A stretch of DNA of 64,000 nt from Nonlabens dokdonensis DSW-6 (lineage in GTDB: Bacteria; Bacteroidota; Bacteroidia; Flavobacteriales; Flavobacteriaceae): positions 2,791,501 through 2,855,500 of the forward strand of contig NC_020156.1 of assembly GCF_000332115.1 (NCBI RefSeq), in the 5' to 3' direction. The notes below the pieces were generated by a model. That model ran no database searches and was not told the DNA's origin. It saw only the letters and a program-made list of their open reading frames with translations. A program made the translations under genes and the position numbers. This document shows, piece by piece, positions 15,039 through 21,998 of this stretch (position 1 is the stretch's first letter; every line of letters starts with the position of its first letter).

Positions 15039-17057
15039 TTAATAAATATTTGTTTCAACTGTTTTGACCTTCCTATTTTCGTCAAACCTAACCGACCAAT
15101 TAATTAATAAATCACTGCTATTTAAATAAAATTCAACTTTATCATCCTCTGAAACGTTATGATCAAATTGCATTTCGATATAAGGTCCATTTAATTTGAT
15201 CTTTTCAGGAATGATAGCTTCATCCATATTTAATTTATTGATACTAAAGTAAGGGTTTAGATGAATTAATTCTCTAGGAAGTTTCAAAGTAATTACATCT
15301 TTACCGATTAAATTATGATCAACCGTTAAAATTGATTTCTGATCAATCAATTTTAGCACTTGTTTTCCACTTATCCCTGTGTATTTATAATGTAAATCTA
15401 ATTTTTCCAATTTACTTTTATTTGATTCGATATTCTTATTTGAAATATCATCTTTAATGACTTCCAATTTAAAATCATTTTTATCGATCCAAGCTATTCT
15501 CTCATCAGTAACAACTATTGCTCTAACACTAACAATATCATTATCAATATTCTTATCCTTACCAAGAAAATTATATTTGATTTCTGTTTTTCCAAAGTCA
15601 GTCTTAGAATGAGGCATTACCTCATTAATGGTATGATCTGCTTTAAACACTTCATAATCATCTTTATACATATCTGTGAAGTGAATGCAAAGGAACAACC
15701 GTACATTCTGCAGTTTTATGTCTGACTTATTATTTAAAGAAATATTTAAAGCGTTTGAATTCCATGTAGATGTATTTGCCTCTAAATCTAGAAAAGATTT
15801 TTCTTCAAAAATCAAATTGAAACTTTCTTTCAAATTTTTTTCACAATAATCCATGTCTGAAATCAAAAAATCATAAACCAATTGATTTCCTCTTCTGAAA
15901 AAATGTTTGAGTATTTCTTCTTTTGCTACATCTGAATTAAATTTATTGGAAGCAATCAAAGCTTTTTGAAAATTTGGACTGAAAGCCCCATATCCTTCCA
16001 TTGTTGATTTGTATAATTCAAGTAAATATTTACCTTCTACACTTCTATTTAGATAATTACGTTGTTCATAAGTGTTGAGTAAATCCAATAAATTATGAGC
16101 TTGCTTTGGATATTCGATTGCTGATTGGTTAAAATATGTTAGGGCTTCGTTTTCTTTATTTAATAAAAGAGAATATCTGCCTTTTAATAATAAAGCTGGT
16201 GCTGATTGATCTGGATATAGATCCAAATATTGTTGTAAAATAATTTCTATCTCTGATATTTCAATTGGAATAGATTCATTTACAATCAATCGAGATTTAT
16301 TTATTTCAATTAAACAAAGTGATTTTAACAACAAAGCTTCTCTGTCTTTTGGACTAAGAAGTAATACCTTATCTAATTCTATTAATGCACTTTCAAAATT
16401 TTCTGAATTGATTTCTAAATATGCTTTGTCTCTCTTAATACAAACTTCATCCCATTGTTTTAAATACTTTGAATAAACTTTCGTATAATTTTCAACATAA
16501 TCCAAATATTCATTCTTTACAATGTTAAATTGTTTTTCATATTTCTCAGATAATTCATGTTGATTTAAAACATTACTTGCTATTGCAGCGCTTGAAACTG
16601 CGATCATATTATAAGGATAAGTAATTGAGGAAGAAGCTTTTGAGTTTTCTTCAATTAAAACTTCTGGCATATTTTGGAATAAAGTCCACATACTCTCTGC
16701 ATTTTCAAGTTCTTTGTCAATTTGATGCATTTCGTTCATTATGGGTAAAATATCCTTTTTGGCATTTAATACATCAATAGCTACATCAGAATAATCGAAA
16801 GTTTTTAAAAATGCGTAGTATTCTTCAAAACTCTTTTGATTTTTTCTTGAATTATCCAATGAATGAATTGTCTTTATAGTCTTTTCTAAATCATATTCGA
16901 CATTATTTGACTTGACATTATTATCAAAAACATTCGCAATCTCTTTTAGATCTTTAGTTAAAGGTTCTTCATGATATTTCTCAAAATATGTAGTGTAAAT
17001 GAAGTATCCAGAAATAACAATTACTAGTCCAAAAAATACTTTTTTAAAATTTTTCAT
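15039..17057 (-). CDS. Unknown membrane-anchored TPR-like protein, cargo between the pcm repeats
   Basis: From the ATG at 17057 (a TTG at 17078 is less likely) the 672-aa protein starts MKNFKKVFFGLVIVISGYF, a single membrane anchor, so the rest is presumably periplasmic. Residues about 205-330 hold two or three TPR-like helix pairs (FESALIELDKVLLLSPKDRE; ENEALTYFNQSAIEYPKQA). The C-terminal 250 residues look beta-rich. No catalytic motif is visible and I do not recognise the family. The gene is visibly more AT-rich than its neighbours, runs opposite to pcm, and is the only gene between two 295-bp copies of the pcm 3' end, which points to acquisition by transfer. Confidence 0.75.
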   Translation of the reverse strand: MKNFKKVFFGLVIVISGYFIYTTYFEKYHEEPLTKDLKEIANVFDNNVKSNNVEYDLEKTIKTIHSLDNSRKNQKSFEEYYAFLKTFDYSDVAIDVLNAKKDILPIMNEMHQIDKELENAESMWTLFQNMPEVLIEENSKASSSITYPYNMIAVSSAAIASNVLNQHELSEKYEKQFNIVKNEYLDYVENYTKVYSKYLKQWDEVCIKRDKAYLEINSENFESALIELDKVLLLSPKDREALLLKSLCLIEINKSRLIVNESIPIEISEIEIILQQYLDLYPDQSAPALLLKGRYSLLLNKENEALTYFNQSAIEYPKQAHNLLDLLNTYEQRNYLNRSVEGKYLLELYKSTMEGYGAFSPNFQKALIASNKFNSDVAKEEILKHFFRRGNQLVYDFLISDMDYCEKNLKESFNLIFEEKSFLDLEANTSTWNSNALNISLNNKSDIKLQNVRLFLCIHFTDMYKDDYEVFKADHTINEVMPHSKTDFGKTEIKYNFLGKDKNIDNDIVSVRAIVVTDERIAWIDKNDFKLEVIKDDISNKNIESNKSKLEKLDLHYKYTGISGKQVLKLIDQKSILTVDHNLIGKDVITLKLPRELIHLNPYFSINKLNMDEAIIPEKIKLNGPYIEMQFDHNVSEDDKVEFYLNSSDLLINWSVRFDENRKVKTVETNIY

Positions 17058-17145
17058 AATTGATTTGTAGTCATACAATTCGAAAGTATATTCAAATAGT
17101 TTTAAATGTTAAATATACATTACATTTCTTAATAGAAATAGATGT

Positions 17146-17440
17146 AAAAACCAATTTACTCTTTAGAAAACTGAATTATCGTCCTAGAAAATACGTTTTT
17201 GGCGATGGTTATAAAGGCTTGCCAGAAGAAGCTCCATTTGATTCTATTATCGTTACATGCGGTGCTCCAGAAATTCCTCAAACATTATTGGGCCAACTCA
17301 AAATAGGAGGTAGGCTAGTGATTCCAGTAGGTAGCGATCCACAAATAATGACCTTGATCATAAGAGAAAGCGCTACAGATTTTTCAAAAGAAACTTTTGG
17401 TGAGTTTAGGTTTGTGCCGTTTTTAGGTGGGAAGAATTAA
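17146..17440 (+). pseudogene. Orphan duplicate of the pcm 3' end (direct repeat B)
   Basis: This is the last 97 codons plus stop of pcm, without the SAM-binding N-terminal half. The reading frame is perfectly open and encodes exactly the same amino acids as the intact copy; differences (GCG/GCT, CCC/CCA, TTA/TTG, GTC/GTG, GGT/GGG, TAG/TAA) are all silent. An ATG at 17060 happens to be in frame but the leading residues are unrelated. It ends 1 bp before the next minus-strand gene, and is probably the displaced original tail or the tail that came with the cargo. Confidence 0.9.
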
Positions 17441-17441
17441 A

Positions 17442-18137
17442 CTACTTAGAAAACTTAAAAGTCTTAACGTTCCCATCATTATTCTTCAATTTAAAAATGT
17501 AAAAACCATTTTTTAAAGAACTGATATTTATTTGATCATTCTCGATCTTTTGAGCACTTAAAACTTTTTTACCACTTAGATCAAACAGCTCATAACTTAA
17601 AAGGTTCAAAGGAATTTCATTAGCATCTATAAGAATTTGATCGGTGCTAGGAGACAAGAAAATATCAGTTGAGGAAAGTTGAAAAGAAGTTTCACTTAAA
17701 GGTAGGTTTCGATAAACGGCAACTTTTCCAGTAGGATTAGTAATGCGCAGTGTGGTTATATTTCCTAATGTAACAACCGAATACGTGAATATTTGCCCTG
17801 GATAAGCCAAAAAGAATTGTGTGTATTCTTGATCAAAGCTATCTATAACTGGATCATTTGCAAATGCTAGGGTTGCGGTTCCAAAATTTAAGGTAAACTC
17901 GGTATTATTATTATCAAAAGTAACATCTCCATTTATATCATTGTACGCATAAGTTTCAAAAGAAGTAGCAGTATCAAAAAGAAGCGTCGTTCCTACATTA
18001 CGAAAAAGGATGGGCTGCGTTGTGACGGTTGTTCCCTGCACTAATTCAGTAAAATACCAAGTAGATTGAGTTAGTGTATTTTGAGAAAAACCAATAAACC
18101 CTAAAAGAAGGATTAAAGAGAGTAGCGTTAATTTCAT
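17442..18137 (-). CDS. Secreted protein with type IX secretion (Por) C-terminal sorting domain
   Basis: The 231-aa protein has a signal peptide (MKLTLLSLILLLGFIGFSQ), a beta-rich middle of about 120 residues rich in Asn and Thr, and a C-terminal block LSYELFDLSGKKVLSAQ ... LKNGFYIFKLKN ... VKTFKFSK, the Bacteroidota T9SS type A sorting signal. It would be exported to the cell surface or medium through the outer-membrane T9SS. The passenger domain is not recognised. It ends next to the orphan pcm tail; in the ancestral order it probably sat directly after pcm, tail to tail. Confidence 0.85.
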   Translation of the reverse strand: MKLTLLSLILLLGFIGFSQNTLTQSTWYFTELVQGTTVTTQPILFRNVGTTLLFDTATSFETYAYNDINGDVTFDNNNTEFTLNFGTATLAFANDPVIDSFDQEYTQFFLAYPGQIFTYSVVTLGNITTLRITNPTGKVAVYRNLPLSETSFQLSSTDIFLSPSTDQILIDANEIPLNLLSYELFDLSGKKVLSAQKIENDQINISSLKNGFYIFKLKNNDGNVKTFKFSK

Positions 18138-18182
18138 GATGTTTAATTTATTTAAAGATAATTAAATAAAAATACTTCATTA

Positions 18183-18482
18183 TCAAGCATTAAATTCTTC
18201 CGTCATACCAAATTGATCTAAATCATGCATGTTTTTATTAGGTAATGATTTTGCAAAATAGAAGTTGGCTGCAAACGCAGCAGCAGCGCCTAAAAGTGCA
18301 ATGATATACATGGCGATAGGTTGTTCTGGAAAAACAAGTGCTCCTATAACAAAACCACCTAGTTCACCTGTAATCCATGTGAAAACAAAAAGAGCGATGT
18401 ACCAGCCTTTTTTGTAGCCTTTGGATTCAAGAATCGCACCGATTTTTTTAGATAGGTAAATGATCAGGAAGATTTCTAACAT
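18183..18482 (-). CDS. Small membrane protein, unknown
   Basis: The 99-aa protein has about three hydrophobic helices (residues 1-13, 28-48 and 56-75) and a soluble C-terminal tail with NMHDLDQFGMTEEFNA. The first helix begins without a cleavable signal. No family is recognised; its size and layout suit an accessory inner-membrane protein. It is separated from its neighbours by spacers of 45 and 187 bp, so it is probably its own transcription unit. Confidence 0.7.
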   Translation of the reverse strand: MLEIFLIIYLSKKIGAILESKGYKKGWYIALFVFTWITGELGGFVIGALVFPEQPIAMYIIALLGAAAAFAANFYFAKSLPNKNMHDLDQFGMTEEFNA

Positions 18483-18575
18483 GGTATAGTATTTTAGTTG
18501 GTAAAAATTTAATTGCCGAAAAATACTACTTTTCTAAAGAAATGATCGCTTGAAGAATGATGGTAATTATGACTC

Positions 18576-18591
18576 CGCTTTCGCGAAAGCG
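18576..18591. repeat. Palindromic repeat copy 6 of 16, intergenic
   Basis: Exact CGCTTTCGCGAAAGCG, with one more pairing C/G on each side and GAA following, in the 187-bp spacer between the small membrane protein and cyanophycinase. Confidence 0.95.
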
Positions 18592-18669
18592 GAATCACGA
18601 CAAATTATATGACCAAGAATAACTCTATTGATTATTGAAGAATAACAAATTATACTCTTGCACTTTTAA

Positions 18670-19551
18670 TTAAATAAACGGCGCTTCTATGGGGAGCACC
18701 GTAACATTTCTATTTTTAATATCGTACATATCACCGTTAGACAGAACATGCACAGTCATATTAGAAATAGTCATAGGCGTACCTTCTTCAAGGATACTTT
18801 CATTATTATGCTTGATGGTGCTGCCATCAAAAACGATCACCATTCCAGAACCGATAACCGTACATTGATTTCCATTTTTGATGATCATTCCAGTGTCTTC
18901 AGCAAGTCCTATTCCTAATAAGTTAGGGAATTTTGCAATTGCCTCGGACTGTCTCCCAAAACGGCCTCTTTTAATAAAATGGGTATCAATTATTAATTCT
19001 GGGATAAGACTTAATCCTTTATACATGTTTACCGCACCTTTTATAAAAGACTCTGCTGCGCTACCGCCGGCGATCATTTCATTTGCCATTGCCATAGCAC
19101 CAGCGCTGGTCCCAGCAATTACAAATCCAGCTTCATTTCTATAACGATCTACTAGAATTTTGTGAATACTTGTACCACCTATTTTTCTGGTGATTTTAGA
19201 TTGATTTCCTCCAGAAAACATAACACAATTTGCCTTCTTTATAAGGTCAATAGAAGATTGTTTCTCTGAATCTGCTTTAGATCTAATGTCGAGTACAGTC
19301 ACGTTTTTACAACCCAAAGTAGTAAAAGCTTCTAAGTAATTATCGCCTACTTCCACCGGTATACTTGAAGCAGTAGGAATTACTACTATGTGAGCATCAG
19401 TACCGCCAGATTCTTGTACCACGTGATATAAAATACCGTCCTCAACAAACTCTAGAGTATATTGCTCGCTCTCTTCAATTCCTTTATCTTCATTTCCGCC
19501 GATAGGAATAAGAACACCTTTAGGAGTTCCTTTATAATCTTCATTTTTCAT
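18670..19551 (-). CDS. Cyanophycinase (peptidase family S51)
   Basis: Cyanophycinase cuts multi-Arg-poly-Asp into beta-Asp-Arg dipeptides. The 293-aa protein has the class-I-amidotransferase-like fold with the nucleophile Ser149 in IAGTSAGAMAM, an upstream FSGGNQ oxyanion loop (residues 112-117) and DTHFIKRGRFGR downstream, all typical of CphB. The length is normal for the bacterial intracellular form and there is no signal peptide. No cyanophycin synthetase is visible within this window, so the substrate here could be imported or endogenous isoaspartyl peptides; note that isoaspartyl repair (pcm) is encoded 4 kb away, which may be chance. Confidence 0.9.
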   Translation of the reverse strand: MKNEDYKGTPKGVLIPIGGNEDKGIEESEQYTLEFVEDGILYHVVQESGGTDAHIVVIPTASSIPVEVGDNYLEAFTTLGCKNVTVLDIRSKADSEKQSSIDLIKKANCVMFSGGNQSKITRKIGGTSIHKILVDRYRNEAGFVIAGTSAGAMAMANEMIAGGSAAESFIKGAVNMYKGLSLIPELIIDTHFIKRGRFGRQSEAIAKFPNLLGIGLAEDTGMIIKNGNQCTVIGSGMVIVFDGSTIKHNNESILEEGTPMTISNMTVHVLSNGDMYDIKNRNVTVLPIEAPFI

Positions 19552-19633
19552 AAATGCAAAAATAATTTTTTTATAGTTGGTTTGCTGGTAGAATTGAAGA
19601 TCTTTTCTTTAAAATAGAGTTGATTTTCAACTT

Positions 19634-19711
19634 ATGACGGAAGGTATAAAACTTTTGAAAGTGGTTATTTTAGGTGTTTTGGTGTGGAGTCTAGTTTACT
19701 TATTATTGTAA
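19634..19711 (+). CDS. Possible 25-aa single-helix membrane peptide upstream of hutH
   Basis: The ATG at 19634 opens a 25-codon frame ending at TAA (19711): a polar start MTEGIKLLK followed by one 16-residue hydrophobic helix VVILGVLVWSLVYLLL. It ends 18 bp before the hutH ATG and lies on the same strand. AGTTGA-TTT-TCAACT (19618-19632) just before the ATG could be a small hairpin or operator. The composition looks like a real single-helix peptide rather than random sequence, but a chance frame is not excluded. Confidence 0.4.
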   Translation: MTEGIKLLKVVILGVLVWSLVYLLL

Positions 19712-19729
19712 TAACATAAACAGCCCAAA

Positions 19730-21235
19730 ATGATACATGAAATTTCGCCAAAACGATTAAGTCTACGTGACTTAAATGACATAGATAAAAATGTAACAGA
19801 GATTAAGTTATCTGAAGCGTCATTGAGTGCGATCAAAAAATGTAGAAAATATCTTGATGATAATTTTGGAACGACAGATAGTCCTGCGACTTATGGAATT
19901 AATACAGGTTTTGGTTCTTTGTGCAATACTCCCATCGATAAGAAGGATTTGACTCAGCTGCAACATAACTTAATCATGTCTCACGCTTGTGGAACCGGAG
20001 AACAAGTTCCTGAGCATATCGTAAGGTGGATGTTATTTCTCAAAATACAAAGTTTATCCTACGGACATAGCGGAGTTAGTATTCAAGTGGTTCAAAGATT
20101 AATTGATTTTTATAATCATGAAGTATATCCAGTTATTTATGAACAAGGATCTTTAGGAGCTTCTGGTGATCTTGCGCCTTTAGCACACCTTGCCTTGCCT
20201 CTAATAGGTTTAGGAGAAGTTATTTATGAAGGAAAACGATACACTGGCGAAGAAATTAATGAACTGAAGGGTTGGAAAGCCTTACAATTACAATCGAAGG
20301 AAGGACTAGCTCTTATTAACGGAACCCAGTTTATGCTAGCTTATGGAGTTTATCTCTCTTTAGAATCTCAAAAATTATGGTATTGGGCTCATATTACGAC
20401 GGCATTATCTCTAGATGGTTTTTCTTGTAATATGTCTCCTTTTGATGAGAGAATTCATTTGATACGACCTCATAAAGGACAATTAAAAAGTGCTTCTATC
20501 ATTAGGGAATTACTACAAGACAGTGACATTGCTGCAGATGTAAAGGCAAATGTTCAAGATCCTTATAGTTTTAGATGTACGCCACAAGTTCATGGCGCTA
20601 GCAAGGATACACTTGATCATGTTATAAAAACTGTTTTAACCGAATGTAATTCTGTGACGGATAACCCTAACGTATTTCCAGAATCAGATACTATTATTTC
20701 TGGTGGAAATTTTCACGGACAACCGTTAGCTCTAGTGCTAGATTTTTTAAGCATTGCAATGAGTGAGGTAGGTAGTATAAGTGAAAGAAGAATTTTTCAA
20801 TTGATGAGTGGTACTAGAGGTTTGCCTCCTTTTTTATGTAAAAATGCCGGTTTAAATAGCGGTATGATGATTTTACAATATACCGCAGCTAGTATTGTTA
20901 GCCAAAATAAGCAACTATCTAATCCAGCTTCAACAGATAGTATTGTAAGCTCTAATGGTCAAGAAGATCATGTAAGCATGGGCGCTAATGCTGCAACAAA
21001 AGCCTTTAAAGTAATTACCAACTTAAAAACGATCCTATCTATAGAACTGTTAACTAGTGTGCAATCATTAGATTTTCATGAGAAGGAAACGTCTAGCGTT
21101 TTGAGCTCAATAAAGAGTATTTTACGATCAACAATTGCAGCTTATGATAACGATAGAGTGATGTATACAGATATAAAACAAGCTCAAGAATTTATCGATT
21201 CCATGAATATTGATGACCTAATTTTAAATGATTAA
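19730..21235 (+). CDS. hutH: Histidine ammonia-lyase
   Basis: HutH removes ammonia from histidine to give urocanate, the first step of histidine degradation. The 501-aa protein holds the MIO cofactor triad Ala144-Ser145-Gly146 in GSLGASGDLAPLAH, TYGINTGFG near residue 54, and SVTDNPNVFPES and GGNFHGQPLA further on, all typical. The other hut genes (hutU, hutI, hutG) are not beside it. Some Bacteroidota lyases of this group act on Tyr or Phe for flexirubin-type pigments; those normally sit in pigment clusters, absent here, so histidine is the default. The stop overlaps the convergent gene by 4 bp. Confidence 0.88.
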   Translation: MIHEISPKRLSLRDLNDIDKNVTEIKLSEASLSAIKKCRKYLDDNFGTTDSPATYGINTGFGSLCNTPIDKKDLTQLQHNLIMSHACGTGEQVPEHIVRWMLFLKIQSLSYGHSGVSIQVVQRLIDFYNHEVYPVIYEQGSLGASGDLAPLAHLALPLIGLGEVIYEGKRYTGEEINELKGWKALQLQSKEGLALINGTQFMLAYGVYLSLESQKLWYWAHITTALSLDGFSCNMSPFDERIHLIRPHKGQLKSASIIRELLQDSDIAADVKANVQDPYSFRCTPQVHGASKDTLDHVIKTVLTECNSVTDNPNVFPESDTIISGGNFHGQPLALVLDFLSIAMSEVGSISERRIFQLMSGTRGLPPFLCKNAGLNSGMMILQYTAASIVSQNKQLSNPASTDSIVSSNGQEDHVSMGANAATKAFKVITNLKTILSIELLTSVQSLDFHEKETSSVLSSIKSILRSTIAAYDNDRVMYTDIKQAQEFIDSMNIDDLILND

Positions 21236-21636
21236 TTCATCGAAGTAGTAAGAGTGTTGTTTATGATACTTTCAAGTTGATGATTAGTCCATTTTAGAGC
21301 ATCATTTGAATCTTGAAAAGATTTTAATTTACCTTTTTTGAAAAATTTACTCTCAAGCGCAACAGAACTTAATAGGCTATTTTGATTTTCAACTATTCCT
21401 ATACAGCACAACTTATCGTAACGAGAGTTGAATAGATGTACCATGGGATCTACACTATAGCTATTTTCTCTCACACTCACATAACCTAAGTGGTGATTAT
21501 CACCGTAATGAGCGATCAAATGTTCGCCTAAAATTGCATTTAATTCTTGATCAAAGTGAATGCCTTCCTTAATTTTACCTAACACAATGTTGGGAAGTAA
21601 TTCAAAAACTCCAAAATGCAATTCTAAAACACGCAT
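21232..21636 (-). CDS. Unknown 134-aa protein, possibly SpoIIAA/STAS-like
   Basis: I place the start at the ATG at 21636 (MRVLELHFGVFELLPN) because the -7 box TATTTTTG at 21671-21664 overlaps the alternative start at 21666. The protein is cytoplasmic with alternating strands and helices and ends in FQDSNDALKWTNHQLESI, similar to the final helix of SpoIIAA-like single-domain proteins of flavobacteria. That likeness is tentative and no active site is visible. It is convergent with hutH and has a striking palindrome in its promoter. Confidence 0.65.
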   Translation of the reverse strand: MRVLELHFGVFELLPNIVLGKIKEGIHFDQELNAILGEHLIAHYGDNHHLGYVSVRENSYSVDPMVHLFNSRYDKLCCIGIVENQNSLLSSVALESKFFKKGKLKSFQDSNDALKWTNHQLESIINNTLTTSMN

Positions 21637-21663
21637 GAAAATATTTATTAAAAATTGAGCGTG

Positions 21664-21701
21664 CAAAAATAGTTCTCATTTGATATGCATGCATATCAAA
21701 T
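21664..21701 (-). promoter_or_regulatory. Promoter with perfect 24-bp palindrome
   Basis: On the minus strand TATTTTTG (21671-21664) fits TAnnTTTG and predicts transcription near 21657, about 20 nt before the ATG at 21636. Just upstream, 21678-21701 is a perfect 24-bp palindrome with half-site ATTTGATATGCA, in the -33 to -14 zone. This is the position of a repressor operator or activator site. The rest of the 362-bp spacer to clpC contains only the clpC terminator. Confidence 0.6.
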
Positions 21702-21942
21702 TTTAATAATAATTTACAAAACGACAAAAAGCATAATATCACGATAATACAACGAGGTAGTTTGAAAACGACAGCTTAAGGGATCATAATAAAATCTGAA
21801 TTTTCATTACAATATCGTATTGATAACAAATCCTTTATGATTAAATAGACCCTTAAATAACGTTTATTATTTCACTTTAAGATTTTAGCTTATAGAAAGC
21901 TTCAAAGTAAAGAAGTTCATTTCTCATAATTTTAAAAATAAA

Positions 21943-21976
21943 AAAAGAGTCTTAAACAAATGCTTAAGACTCTTTT
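21943..21976 (-). terminator. Rho-independent terminator of clpC
   Basis: On the minus strand AAAAGAGTCTTAA, an 8-base loop and TTAAGACTCTTTT form a 13-bp perfect stem followed by a T-rich run (TTTATTTTT), 23 bp after the clpC stop. Confidence 0.85.
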
Positions 21977-21998
21977 CATTAATATATAAATGTATTAA

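Noticed and set aside
17060-17440. Apparent 126-aa gene similar to pcm
   Set aside because: Only the last 97 codons match pcm; the leading residues come from intergenic sequence and the SAM-binding half is missing, so it is an orphan tail and not a second enzyme.
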